Counted from the first letter of the stretch, positions 36,991 through 49,889 are shown. The stretch is 64,000 nt of DNA from Lutraria lutraria (GCA_964023205.1 OZ026833.1:34140366-34204365); one strand, 5' to 3'. Notes: generated from the sequence alone by a model not told the origin. Program-made: numbers and translations.

Positions 36991-37983
36991 GCCAATTTCA
37001 GTGCAAACTAGTGTAGAACATAATGAAAGTACATGTATATTCAAAATGGTTATGAATTTACTCTGCATCGTTTTTATTGCTGCAAAAACAAGATCCAATC
37101 CCTTTTGCTTAAGTGCTGCCCACAATGACATTTTTTCATGTGTAATTCACCAATTGTAGAAAGTAAACAGCACATTCAACTGTTTGTTGCTCTATATTTA
37201 ATGGATAAAGTAGACCTGTGTTCTGTACATACATCAGGAACATAAAGTACGTGTTGTATTCGTCTTTTCATATATGTATGTTATACATATAATGATATTC
37301 ATACATGTATGCCATATCTTCAGACTGTCAATAAAGTTGAGATTTGCTTCAGAAGCGTCAATCTTAAGTGAGATTTGGGTTAAAATAAGCTTTTTTTGCG
37401 TGCGAGATGGCGCTTTATGCATGAAAAAATGCCTTTATTTACACCCATGAATAACTGCATCATATGATGTACATCAAATAAAATAAAGTCGAAGTAAGTT
37501 AAATAGAATTTATTTATCAATGCACATCGTACTCTTTAGCAGCAAATAACATGTTATATATAAGTATCCTCACAATCACATTGAAAAACGCAGCATCAAG
37601 TCATCTGCAGCACATTATAATTTATATATGCTTAGATATCATGACATTGTCTATATAATATTAATTATGATATATAACACTCATTGAATATTCTTACTAG
37701 TCCTACTAATTACTGGCACTTCAAGCTGCTTTCAAAATTGCATTGTTTTGCAGATACATGAAACGGTCAAACTCCTTCAATCCTTGATAATATCATAGCA
37801 TCATTTTCCTTTGGTGTCATTACACAGATTTACCCAGTGATCAGTTTGTATTTTCCTTAATGGACGAAAGCTCTATCAGTCTATGGCAAATTTTGGGATA
37901 TAGTTATTGCCGTAAGAGCAACTTTATTGATATGTTCATGTTGAAGTTAACCACTGGACTGGACAGAGTTTGTTCTAAATCGG

Positions 37984-38268
37984 ATGTATCAACCCAGAAA
38001 CAGGCTCGGTTTCTCTGAAAATTTCGAAGCTCTTCATTGGTCACAATTTGGTGAAAGAAGGTTTTCTTCTGCTTCTACAAGAATTTTCTTGTTGTTGACC
38101 TCTGGTGCCAACTTCTACGCCAGGTTAAAAACTGAAACAAGATATGCAATATTTAAATTTCAGCATGACAATGAAGTAAACATCTATAAGATACTGAAAC
38201 CAGTCTTTGAATTAGTAATTTGTGACAGGTTGCCCTCAAATATACTTTATGAAGAAAACTTATCTTAA
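37984..38268 (+). other. 94-codon open frame shared by elements A and B
   Basis: The frame runs from MYQPRNRLGF to LYEENLS with no recognised domain. The copy in B (53575-53291) keeps the frame open. Of seven base differences, five change the residue, so there is no sign of purifying selection. It may be a chance frame or a fossil exon. Confidence 0.3.
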
Positions 38269-39887
38269 CCTGTCCAGGACAACAAATGTTTTATTCGGAC
38301 AACCAAAAGTTTGGTTTCATTAATAAATCAAAACAAATGCAGCTAAAATTTCTGTTTGGGGCAACCACATTTCAAACCTTAATTTCACAGACTGCTCAAT
38401 GTAACTGTTAATAAATAATATTATTTTACGGTTTACCCCACCCACTGCACTGGTCATCTAAATTTAATCTGACCATTCAGAAATCATTCAACAAACAGAT
38501 TATATCACCCGATCAATACATATGATTATTAAAGAGAACTTACCGTGGTTACAAACAATAATATCTTCATGTATTTATGTATAGATCACGGAAAAGATTT
38601 GTTGTTGTAGTCAATCTCCTAGCAGAGTTGTCGTTCGTTATCTCTCAAAAGCTATTTTCATTGCGATAGATTCGAATGATATTTTTCCGTAATTATTTCG
38701 TTTATTTCAAATTAAGTAGTTTAACGTACTATACCATAATTAGAATATAATATTTTAGTATGTTTAGGTACTATGTATCTTCTTTTTACTTTAAAAGAAA
38801 CGTTAATTCGAATATACCGATCCTGATTCTTGAAATTAACCGTTGGAAATTAACGGGTACGCGCGCGCGCCGAATTGATCTGACATTGGAAACAACATTA
38901 GTTTTAAAGCTTTTGGTGGATTCCGAATCATAAATGGAATCATATCTGCCAGTGTCTGGTGTTTTACATTAAAATCGTGGCCATTACGCACAAGGTAAGT
39001 ATTTTTTTATTGTTTTGGACACAAAATCTTGGGTTTAAAGAATATCGCACGAAGCGTACCACTATCGGAACGTAACAGGGCTAAGCGTACCAGTTCATTA
39101 GTTTTGATAGGCAAAGCATACCACATATGTATTATAGAAATATGAAACATCTAATTAAAAATGTATTAAATTAAGATGCGTTTTATATAATGTCTGTCAT
39201 TGTCTGACGAATAAACAATATAAATATTTTTTTATAAAATCATAATAAGTGAGTGTTTAACAGTTTAAATATTAAGATAATCATAGAAACAAACAAATGT
39301 TGTTGTAACTAACTAATAATATCATTCTCTCTATATTATTACAGTACAACATATGTGGTATGCTTTCACTAATTTTCAATAAGTCGATCTCATTAGACTA
39401 ATAAAAAATGCATTAATTGTAATAAATTTTAATCAGACAGCTGATAACTTATGTTAAATTTGCCAAGGACAAGGGGGGATTCAATACGGAAACAAAATCC
39501 TTGGGTAAGGTCAGTTCTGGAAGAAAACCGTATTTTATATGAAAATAAATGTTAGTGAGAGAATGGCGCTTTGTAACACTAACATCGCGGACTGTAGGAC
39601 TAGCAGGTTAAAAAAGCCTTGCCACAAAGACTTTTAAGTTAGTCCATAAGTTGCCATTTCCATGACAGATTTTCTAATCGATCGGCTTTTTTTCACAGGT
39701 AGGGGAAGGGGCTTTTTCCTTAAATTTGGGGAAAATAACGCATAATTTTTGCAAAAGGGAAGAGAACACTTGATTTTAAAGAATTTAATGGCCCCTGCTA
39801 CAGAAGGAAAAAAAGCCCTGAGAATAGTCAAAATATTCTTTTTGTAATGGATCTATGCTGATAAAACTAGGATATTTTTCATTATAG

Positions 39888-42112
39888 ACAAGAAAAAAGA
39901 ACATATCGGAAACAATGAAGGAAACTATCCACTTTGGAAAAAAAGTAAAAAGGCAGGTAAAAGCAACATGCTGCTGTGTCGCTCTTCGTGTCCTGATCAG
40001 TCGAGCACATCTTCAGAGTCACCAACATCAAATAGAAAAATATACCAAGTAAACAGTAAGTGATGGTGCTTCAGATTGACTAATATAATGAAGATACACT
40101 TATTACATCACTTTTAATATCATACATATACATGTATAGTAAGCGACATGTAATTCAAGTCTGAAAGCTGTTTCTTGATTTTTATTTGTTTTTATCAATC
40201 ATCCGACCTATTTCCATTGAGAGGTGGCTTATACCTTAATATATCCTCATACCATGTAGGACAGGAGAGGTGGTACAAATGCATATAGATAATAGATACC
40301 TAGACTTGCATGTCAAAACTTAGTTTGTCAAACATAGTTAACTGATTTAACTGACAAGTTTGAAAGCTATTGAATCATGCTTTTTTGTCAATCTTCAGAT
40401 CTGTTTACAAGGAGAGGTGGCAAATACCTCATCTGGTATGATTCTCTTGCCAAGAAGTTCTTGATGGCTTCTTCCTGGGTTCTGACCAGTACTTACTTCG
40501 AAAGAAGTTTGCCACTGACGGGATTCGAACCCATAATCTCCGGGGTAGCAGTCCGACACTCTACCCCTACACCACTGCCCCTCCCTGCATAATTATTTTG
40601 TAATTCAAGTCTAAAAGAAATCTCATGTATTTGTCAATTCTCAGACCTGTTTACATGGAGAGGTGGCAAATACCTTAAATGGTAGGATCCTCATGCCAAG
40701 TAGGACAGGAGAGGTGGAACAAAAAAATTATTTGTAGATACCTTGTCTGGCCTTTAAAGTAAACATTCAATTAGTCAAGAAAATAAAAGGCGCCTAATGA
40801 TACGGATGTTATTAAACACATTCAGTGATAACTCCTGATTTAATGACTGAAAGGAATTATTTAAAAGCAGTCCGGAATAAAAAGTAATTCATTTAGACAT
40901 GTTAGACCTACATTTTTACCATTGTTTTAACAATCATTTTGTTTCCCTTTTACAAATTACAGCATGAATAATATAGTACATCAGATGTCAAAGATGTTGA
41001 CACCACATGTCGTTTAGTGATGAGCTTCACAGGGTTTGGTCAGTAAAAGGAAAGAAAGGGATTCTCAGGGAAGAAGAGGTTGGAAGAACTGGCTATATGC
41101 AAATCAATATTAAGTAAGTTGTCCTTTATACTGTTTAAGTATGAAGTAAGTTTCTTGTTTGTTTGTTGTTGTTAAGAAAAAATGGTAGGTAATTTGGTAA
41201 TTGAAAGAAAACATTTTCAAAATTAATATTGATTATTTAAATCAGCATGACTGATTTAAGTATTTTTTAAAGAAAATTAAGATAAGAAAAAATGGCCATA
41301 TATTCTCAATCCATTTTTTCAGTCTCATAATTTGTAGTTTTATCTAAAACATTATCAAGCTAAAATTCAGATTCTATTTCAAATAGCTGTTTCGGATAGT
41401 TTTTAATCCTGTTTGTGGTTTCATTAGTAGAATTTAAAGTTTTGAAGAAACAAGTGTACAAATCAGGAACATCCACACATGTGCACAAAGCATACCTAAA
41501 CTAAAACTAACATGGGGTCAAATTTTTGCGCATTCAAATTTTCATTTTAAATACAAACATACCATCAATTCTTTTTTGCAGATGCACTCATGAAAACTCA
41601 CAAAACAGCCAAAAGGAAGCTTTTTGAAACTTGTGACATTCAACAAAGGTGGATTGAAATTTAAGGTATATTTACTATTCTTTTGCTTTTCTTTTCTGGG
41701 CTAAAGTCAGGAAAAATGGTTAGTGTTACTGCTTATGGAAAAATAAAATCTTAATTTACAACATTAAACAGCTCTTGTTTGAAGGTCAAACTGACTGTGG
41801 TTACTAGTTCATTTAAAAATATCAATTTTCTTTAAGCTTTTATAATCTTTTGCTTTACCTCTTTGTCCTTTGTAGTGCACTAAAAAGTTCAGCATAATTT
41901 GATTCTATTCAGATTTGCTGCAGGATTAAGGATGGTTGAAGTGTTGTAAAAATAATCAATTAGTGCTAGTCATAGAATCATTTTATCATTGAAATACTTA
42001 AAATGAATTATATTAAAATAATTTCAGAAGAGTGTGACAGAATCTGTAGTCAAGGAGGATTTGGAGGAGGATTTGGAGGTCCGGGAGGAATTGAAGACAT
42101 AAAGGAATCCTA
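39888..42112 (+). pseudogene. Exon-like blocks inside element A
   Basis: Four blocks are bordered by good splice-type sites: 39888-40055 (ATAG / GTAAGT), 40963-41113 (ACAG / GTAAGT), 41582-41665 (TTGCAG / GTATAT) and 42028-42112 (TTTCAG / none). A donor-like site also ends at 38994 (CACAAG / GTAAGT). The 40963 block has stops in all three frames, so no protein is encoded now. The borders are kept in B on the other strand. Confidence 0.45.
40395..40590 (-). repeat. tRNA-like SINE nested in element A
   Basis: On the minus strand 40584-40511 has a 74-base tRNA-like head: A box GGTGTAGGGGTAGAGTG, then TGGGTTCGAATCCCG (B box). The outer ends do not pair as an acceptor stem, so it is a SINE head, not a working tRNA. 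It is part of about 400 bases present in A but not in B. Confidence 0.65.
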
Positions 42113-42358
42113 AACTGAGTTTCACCAACTTTACAAAAGGCGACGTGGCCACAAATGTTTGGATTGTTTAAAATAATTAAATACTGTCACATGTGTATAA
42201 TTTGTTATATACTTACTACATATTAAAATAGTGACTTAAAAAAGACAAAAAGTGAAAAAAAGTCAAGGTCGGTGTCATTCATTTCTGGAGGAGGGATAAT
42301 ATAGAATATATTGTCTATGTGAATACATGTAATTTTTGACATTGTATTATATTTTTAA

Positions 42359-43317
42359 GCTCACATGTCATAAAATGACAGGGTGAGCTTTTAGGATCAG
42401 TCTCTGTCCGGCGTCATGCATCGTCAAACTTTATGTTGTGAACACACTAGAGGTCACATTTTTAGCAAAAATGGGCCAGAACGTTAATATGGACAAAATC
42501 TCGGATGAGATCGATATTGGGCCATTTGGGGTCCAAAACTACGTAACTAGGGCTAATTGCTGGAAAATCTTGTGATTACTCTAGAAGTCACTGTTTTGAT
42601 TGGATCATCATGAAACCTTGTCAGAATGTTTGTCTTCATAATATCTTAAACTAGTGCGAACATGGGTCATCTTGGGTCAAAAACTATGTCGCTAGGTCAA
42701 ATCTTATGAAAAACCATGTTAACACTATAGCTTTCAGTTATAATTGGATCTTCACAAAACTCTGTCAAATTGTTTGTTTTAATGATATAACGGTCAAGTA
42801 CAAATATGGGTCATCTCGGGTCAATAACTATGTCACCAGGTTAGGCAAACTTTGTTAACACTGTAGATGTCACAGTTTTGATTGGGTCTTCACCAAACCT
42901 TGTCAGAATGTTTACCTCAATGATTTGAGGGTCAAGGTGGAACACGGGTCAGCCGGGGTCAAAAACTGGGTCATCAGGTCAAATCTTAGGTAAAAATCTT
43001 GTAAAAGCTCTAAATGTCATGGCTTTAATTGGATCTTGGCCAAACCTTGTCGGATTGTTTGTCTTAATGATATTAAGGACAAGTTCAAATATGGGTCACC
43101 TAGGGTAAAAAACTAGGTCAAATCTTAGGAAAACCTTATTAACACTGTAGATGTCAAATTTTGATTGTATCTTCACCAAACCTTGTCGGAATGTTTGTCT
43201 TATTCATATGTAAGACAAGTTCGAACATGGGTCATCTGGGGTCAAAAACTAGGTCACCGGTTCAGTGAGCAGTGATTGATATGTGAGCGATATAGGGCCA
43301 TCTTGGCCCTCTTGTTT
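42359..43317 (+). repeat. Nested block of about 140-bp tandem repeats (6 units) in element A
   Basis: It starts AGCTCACATGTCA...TGACAGGGTGAGC and ends with hairpin AGGGCCATCTTGGCCCT then CTTGTTT. Between, units spaced 137-146 bases share GGGTCAAAAACTAGGTCA, TTAACACT and ACCTTGTCAGAATGTTTG; units centre near 42521, 42670, 42812, 42952, 43095 and 43233. It may itself be a small mobile element. Confidence 0.85.
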
Positions 43318-44134
43318 ATCTTTTTCTGAAAATTTACTTCAAAATTGATTTAGACTTGAAGAAATTCTTTAAATGAACGAAAGTAATGGCAGCACTTATT
43401 GCCCTTAACAAACAAGAGTTGGTACTGCTTGTGGTGCTATTGTTTTCTTAAAGTATCGATAAAAAACTATTGTTTTGAAACATGGATTACTCTTTTACCA
43501 TATTAAGAAGTCTTAGTAGGGAAAGTAGGGTACATAACTATTGTTTTGCTTGAATTATTAATCAAGTTTTTGTTTGAAACTCGGAACACTTGCCATCATA
43601 AAATTCAGTTCAATGTTCTATTGTTTGCCTTGCATTTTGTCTCAATTATGGCTTTTTTGTAAAATGCATATTTCTTGGTTTAGGTAACTATATGATTTGA
43701 CATTGAATTAAATATTTGTATTAGTAATATTACTTTGGCTTGCTTAAATGTTTAAACCAAGTGTTTTCAAAGGTAAATGTTTATTCGTTTAGGTACTGTA
43801 AAGTGACAAATATTCCTGTGGGTTTTATTTTCGTGAATGGCTAATGTCTCGAATTAAAAATTTGGTAAAATATAAGCAGCATCACTTACTTAAAGTTTAA
43901 ATAAGCTTCATTGCAAATTCAAGATCTCGCGAAAGTTGTGATAAAATTCACGAAAATAAGACTTCACAGATATTAATTAACTTACAGTAATCTAAAAAAG
44001 CTGATACCTGGAGTGGATGGAACGATTTCCAACTGAGCCTATGGCAGGGTTCATTAGCTCCAATGCACCCAGTCGAAGCTAATACTGCTGTAAACAAAAC
44101 CAAGTTAGGAAATCACCCAGCACTGAATGTCAGC

Positions 44135-44215
44135 AACTGTGACGACTGTGAATCGAACTCGCATTGCTGGCACCGAAGTGCAACCAACTTACCACTGAGC
44201 TTTAACAGAAGGTTT
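44135..44215 (-). repeat. tRNA-like head near the right end of element A
   Basis: On the minus strand: AGCTCAGTGGTAAGTTGG (A box) and GCGAGTTCGATTCAC (B box), about 50 bases apart. The same head occurs in B at 47665-47735, so it predates the split of the two copies. Confidence 0.6.
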
Positions 44216-44224
44216 TGGTTTGGT

Positions 44225-44380
44225 TGTGGTTTGGTTGTTTCATAACGTTGTGCCACAACGTTGTCGCAACGTTTACACGACTCCACACTTTAACGTTGTC
44301 ACAACGTTATTCTAAACGTTGTCACAACGTATTGCAAAACGTTGTCGCAACGTTGTCACAGCGTTACTGTGTTTGCTGGG
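44225..44380. repeat. Element A right terminus: AACGTT array
   Basis: Dense AACGTTGTCACAACGTT-type words end in GTGTTTGCTGGG, the inverted copy of the left tip. Confidence 0.9.
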
Positions 44381-45717
44381 ATAATACCTATTGTACATAG
44401 ACTGAGAAATAGGACATGATGCCTGACTTAATAATTGTCATAACATATTACAAATGTACTGAGTTAAAATGATTTACTATAATTAACATATGATACCCAA
44501 AGATTGGGTAAATTTACCTGGTTATGTAATCATCATTAGTTGGATTGTAGTATAACAATATAAAACAGTTTACTTAGCCACTGCTGTTGGGAATAAGTGC
44601 AGTGAATATTTTTCCAACTTCACCAAGCTGCCACAAATCTTCTATTACTCTACTCATCTAACCATCCTGCATTTCCATGGTTTAAGAAAACAAAAAAGTA
44701 AAGATAAAACATTTATCCAAAGTTGGTGACAAGGCCGAAGGACCAATCGTGACCTCGTGCAGATACATCTCAAGCAAACAATTAAAGTTGTAATTCGTTA
44801 GTACAATGTGTTATTTTATATACCCATCAACAAACATCAAAGAAAAATATATATTAAAGTATAAGAAAAGTCTATTAAAGGAATCTTAATTGAGGACTTA
44901 CTGTGATTATAGACAAAAACTTATATTGCCAGAGCAAAAATACTGGAAACTCTGCATATAGGCCTAAATTTAACTTCAAATGCACACAGTACGTACATGA
45001 GTCATCAAACCTATTAGAACATAGACCAAAGGAAAAGATATTCTAACATAAGAAAAAACATACTAAAGGATTTATAAACATGCACTGAGTGACAAGGCAC
45101 AACTACACATAATATAGCCTGTTCAAAGACCTTTAGTATAGGTTTTGGCCTGTTTTAGCTTCGGATACCTATTGTCATCTTATCCAAAATGTAGCACATA
45201 CCAGTCCAACTAAAGGCATCTTTTCAGGACACCTCGATCTGCTCAGTCGTCAATATGGTAATATAAAGATTTTGAACCGCTATCGTATCAAGTGCATTAA
45301 AAAGACTACATACGACTCATCCGCAAAAAGGAAAAACAATTAGGCGGCCGCTTACATCATCCTAATAAAGGTTGTATTTCGTCAACACAATTATTTAACA
45401 TAAACAAAGGTTACCTGATAATGTCGATAATTGGTGCTTCAAGATTGTATTTACATTTGGATATGCATTAGCTGCAATAGCATGAAACAGTAAATGAAAT
45501 AATATTGTACAATTACACAAGCATGTTTGTAAACTATAATTATACTGGGGGAAAACCTGACCTATCACCTGACATTGTTAGCTAATCAAGAGTCGTTGTT
45601 ATGGTCACGTGGGATTACATTACTACAATGTATAACCAATCGGAGTTTATTTTTAGTTCATTGGATTGTTTATCAACAAACACACGTGCTTATTATTGAT
45701 ACTCTAGATAAGACGGA
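44381..45717. other. Spacer between element A and LINE ORF1, no gene seen
   Basis: If A is removed in thought, this 1.3 kb lies between the LINE's ORF1 and ORF2. It is longer than a usual ORF1-ORF2 spacer, so another insertion or non-LINE DNA may be present. No motifs recognised. Confidence 0.45.
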
Positions 45718-46643
45718 TTATAGCTCGCGGTCGATGTCTGTGTCTATGTCAATTTTCGCTTTTCTTCCGGAATGCAATAGAACTATGATTTTCCCTTCGT
45801 CCGACCATACACTCTTGATTTTGTGGCAATTTGATGCGTTTTCAAGAAGCTTTGCATTTTTAATAGTTAGACCCTCTCTAATAACTGTGGCTGAGCCCTT
45901 CAGAGATTTTCTTCTACGAATCACTTCTCTTTTTGTTTCTCTTGACACAAACTTGCAAATGATGGGTCTATTTCCATCGGTCCTGAATTGGCCAACCCTG
46001 TGCGCTATGTCGATTTCCGACTTGCTTATCTTTATGTTGAGTTTGTTATTTAGTAGCCCAATGATGGCCTCGTCCGATTTATTGGACGTTTCGTATTTAT
46101 CTCTGTCATCTAATCCATAAACCCGGATGCTGTTTCTCCTAGTATAATGTTCCAGATCGTTGATATTTTTGTCGTGATATTTCAATTTGATGTCTTTTTG
46201 ACTAATTGAACTTTTTAATTCCGTGTTCGCTTTCCGTAGATTGGTGTTATCCTCTACGACTGCATCAATAGAAACCTTTAAGTCGCTATTTTCCGACTTA
46301 AGATGATCAATTTCTGTGGCCTGATGTACTATCTTAGCATCTAGTTGATTAACTTTCTCATATATCTTCTCTATCTCTTTGGTAATGTCATCTCTTATTT
46401 CTTCTAACTTGCTGTTTACAAACGATTCCGTCACTAATTTTTTAATGCACTTATCTATGTAGTCTTTTGATGCTAGTTGGTTCAATCTGTGTTCAGTGCG
46501 TTCATGGCAGCAATAAGGTCAGTTGTTGATGAATCTTTGTGTATCATAATAACCATATCATCCAGTTTCGATTGTCTATCCCCTTCTTTGTCTGCATTAT
46601 CTTTTTCGTTTTTCCCTTTAGATCTTTCTCGTCTGGTTGACAT
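45718..46643 (-). pseudogene. LINE ORF1 (L1-type coiled coil plus RNA-binding domain), one frameshift
   Basis: The 255-codon frame 46485-45718 has a coiled coil (heptads around KIVHQATEIDHLKSENSDLK), then LEHYTRRNSIRVYGL, DIAHRVGQFR and RPIICKFVS. This is the layout of L1 ORF1 proteins, which coat LINE RNA. The natural start is probably the ATG at 46643 (MSTRRERSKGKNEKDN), joined to the main frame by a frameshift near 46487. It is upstream of the ORF2 remnant on the same strand. Confidence 0.82.
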
Positions 46644-47494
46644 GGTTAAGTATTTGTTATTTGAAGATCAATCACTTTTAAATTTGGTGAAAAGCTCTAT
46701 TTTTATAGCTTCTATTGTGAGGTTGTGTAATCCAATGTGTTTTCTACTGACCACTGTCCACTAAATCGTTAGGCCAAGGTATTGACACGGTATTTGATTT
46801 CATGGAATGTGTAAAGAATATAATTGGTTTCACACAAACAAAATGTACATACTTTTGTTATCTCCAATAACCTCCATACGATTTATTTTTAAAGTTCCAT
46901 TTTTACAGAATATATTGAACACGTTCAGAATAATCCATATGCTAAAACTGAGATTTTTCCACCGTAAAAATACACGGAAAGTTATTTTTTTTTCGCAGTA
47001 GAAAAAACACGTCTGTTCACTTGGACATTGACCTTGACAAATATATTTAACTATGTAGTATATGTATAAAGAGCCGAATTATTGTTCTATACATTGTGAA
47101 TCATGCTTGCAGAAAAAACATTATTTTATCTTTAAATGATATTTTATCGGGTTGTACGTTTTTCTTTTCTAGATATTTATCACATCTAAATTAATAGGAT
47201 AGTACTATGCTCGTATTACAGTACATGTAGAAGACCGATTTACCCTGCTCCGTGGTCGAGTCCGAATATACTGTATCCGAATTTAACTTATATCATTATG
47301 TCTGTTTATAGAAATTATATCTGATTTTTTAAAGTGGTAATACTATTTGTTTCAGGTCGTTGTTGGGTAAGAAAAAATATTTGTGGTCAGAATAATTAGA
47401 TTTTTATTGTTTACTCATGAAGTAAAGAAACATAGCGATATCACCATAAAAGGTTGTCACATTTCCTGTTACCCGATCGACAAGTAAGTTTCTA
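46644..47494. other. LINE 5' region / spacer before element B, no gene seen
   Basis: Non-coding. A fragment TGCTCCGTGGTCGAGT near 47238 resembles the SINE head at 7250-7492 but is only about 16 bases long. Confidence 0.45.
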
Positions 47495-47640
47495 CCCAGC
47501 AAACACAGTAACGTTGTGACAACGTTGCGACAACGTTTTGCATAACGTTGTGACAACGTTTGGAATAACGTTGCGACAACGTTAAAGTGTGGAGTCGTGT
47601 AAACGTTGCGACAACGTTGTGGCACAACGTTGTGAAACAA
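47495..47640. repeat. Element B left terminus: AACGTT array
   Basis: Reverse complement of the A right end: AACGTTGTGACAACGTTGCG words, then a CAACCAAACCACAACC transition. Confidence 0.9.
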
Positions 47641-47664
47641 CCAAACCACAACCAAACCAAAACC

Positions 47665-47735
47665 TGTTAAAAGCTCAGTGGTAAGTTGGTTGCACTTCGG
47701 TGCCAGCAATGCGAGTTCGATTCACAGTCGTCACA
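47665..47735 (+). repeat. tRNA-like head near the left end of element B
   Basis: AGCTCAGTGGTAAGTTGG and GCGAGTTCGATTCAC, identical in layout to the head in A at 44135-44215. Confidence 0.6.
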
Positions 47736-48556
47736 GTTGCTGACATTCAGTGCTGGGTGATATCCTAACTTGGTTTTGTTCACAGCAGTATTAGCTTCGA
47801 CTGGGTGCATTGGAGCTAATGAACCCTGCCATATGCTCAGTTGGAAATCTTCCCATCCACTCCAGGTATCGGCTTTTTTAGATTACTGTAAATTACTTAA
47901 TATCTGTGAGGTCTTATTTTCGTGAATTTTTATCACAACATTCGCGAGATCTTGAATTTGCAATGAAGCTTATTTAAACTTTAAGTAAGTAATGCTGTTT
48001 ATATTTTACCAATTTTTTTATTCGAGACATAAGCCATTCACGAAAATAAAACCCACAGGTATATTTGTCAATTTACAGTATCTAAACAAATAAACATTTA
48101 CCTTTGAAAACACTTGGTTTAAAAATTTAAGCAAATCAAAGTAATATTACTAATACAAATATTTAATTTAATGTCAAATCATATAGTTACCTAAACCAAG
48201 AAATATGCATTTTACAAAAAAACCATAATTGAGACAAAATGCAAGGCAAACAAAAGAACATTGAACTGAATTTTATGATGGCAAGTGTTCCGAGCTTCAA
48301 ACAAAAACTTGATTAATAATTCAAGCAAAACAATAGTTATGTACCCTACTTTCCCTACTGAGACTTCTTAATATGGTAAACCAGTAATCCATGTTTCAAA
48401 ACAATAGTTTTAATCGATACTTTAAGAAAACAATAGCATCACAAGCAGTACCAACTCTTGCTTGTTAAGGGCATTAAGTGCTGCCATTCCTTTCGTTCAT
48501 TTAAAGATTTTATTCAGGTCTAAATCAATTTTGAAGTAAATTTTCAGAAAAAGATA

Positions 48557-49670
48557 AACAAGAGGGCCAAGATGGCCCTATATCGCTCACATGTCAATCA
48601 CTGCTCACTCATTAAAACATTGTTTTGAACCGGTGACCTAGTTTTTGACCCCAGATGACCCATGTTAGAACTTTTCTTACATATGAATAAGACAAACATT
48701 CTGACAAAATTCAGTGAAGATCCAATCAAAACCATGAAAACTACAGCATAGACAAGGTTTTCCTAAGATTTGACCTCGTTTTTGACCCCAGATGCCCTTT
48801 GTTCGAATATGTCTTGCATATCATTAAGACAAACATTCTGACAAGGTTTGGTGAAGATACAATCAAAATTTGACATCTACAGTGTTAATAAGATTTTCCT
48901 AAGATTTGACCTAGTTTTTTACCCTAGGTGACCCATATTTGAACTTGTCCTTAATATCATTAAGACAAACAATCTGACAAGGTTTGGCCAAGATCCAATT
49001 ATAGGCATGACAATTAGAGCTTTTATAAGATTTTTACCTAAGATTTGACCTGATTACCCAGTTATTGACCCCGGCTGACCCGTGTTCCACCTTGACCCTC
49101 AAATCATTGAGGTAAACATTCTGACAAGGTTTGGTGAAGACCCAATCAAAACTGTGACGTCTACAGTGTTAACAAAGTTTGCCTAACCTGGTAACCTAGT
49201 TATTGACCCGAGATGACCCATATTTGTACTTGACCGTTATATCATTAAAACAAACAATTTGACAAAGTTTTGTGAAGATCCAATTATAACTGTGAAATCT
49301 ATAGTGTTAACATGGTTTTTCATAAGATTTGACCTAGCGACATAGTTTTAGACCCAAGATGACCCATGTTCAAACTAGTTTAAGATATTATGAAGACAAA
49401 CATTTTGACAAGGTTTCATGATGATCCAATCAAACCAGTGACTTCTAGAGTGATCACACGGTTTTCCAGCAATTTGCCCTAGTTACCTAGTTTTGGACCC
49501 CAAATGGCCCAATATCGATCTCATCCGAGATTTTGTCCATATTAACGTTCTGACCCATTTTTGCTAAAAATGTGACCTCTAGTGTGTTCACAACACAAAG
49601 TTTGACGATGCATGACGCCGGACAGAGACTGATCCTAAAAGCTCACCCTGTCACTTTGTGACATGTGAGC
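48557..49670 (-). repeat. Nested block of about 140-bp tandem repeats (7 units) in element B
   Basis: Counterpart of 42359-43317 in A. Units are marked by TTTTTGACCCCAGATGACCC-like words near 48645, 48780, 48915, 49062, 49201, 49345 and 49488. One unit more than in A explains the 155-base difference in block length. Confidence 0.85.
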
Positions 49671-49889
49671 TAAAAAATATAATACAATGTCAAAAATTAC
49701 ATGTATTCACATAGACAATATATTCTATATTATCCCTCCTCCAGAAACGAATGACACCGACCTCGACTTTTTTCACTTTTTGTCTTTTTTAAGTGGCTTA
49801 TTTTAGTATGCAGTAAGTATATAACAACTTATACACAATTGACAGTATTTAATTATTTTAAACAATCCAAACATTTGTGGCCCACTTCG

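Larger units (their letters stand above)
36623..44380 (+). mobile_element. Element A: 7.8-kb inverted-repeat transposon with palindromic AACGTT subterminal arrays
   Basis: Both ends read CCCAGCAAACACA followed by repeated AACGTTGT words, in inverted orientation. The flanking dinucleotides are AT and AT. Element B (47495-54936) is the same element in the opposite orientation; a 285-base sample (38268-37984 against 53291-53575) differs at 7 positions. No transposase or other long open frame is visible. The interior holds exon-like blocks, a nested 140-bp tandem repeat block and tRNA-like SINE heads. A's left flank is LINE ORF2 and its right flank leads to LINE ORF1. The superfamily cannot be named from sequence alone. 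Confidence 0.85.

Noticed and set aside
37984..38268. Conserved protein-coding gene inside the transposon
   Set aside because: Five of seven differences between copies change the residue, so conservation reflects recent copying, not selection.
40511..40584. tRNA gene on the minus strand
   Set aside because: A and B boxes are good, but the ends do not form an acceptor stem and the segment sits in a dispersed repeat; a SINE head fits better.
42359..43317. CRISPR-like array from the regular repeats
   Set aside because: Units are about 140 bases, diverged throughout and without unique spacers; the genome is eukaryotic.
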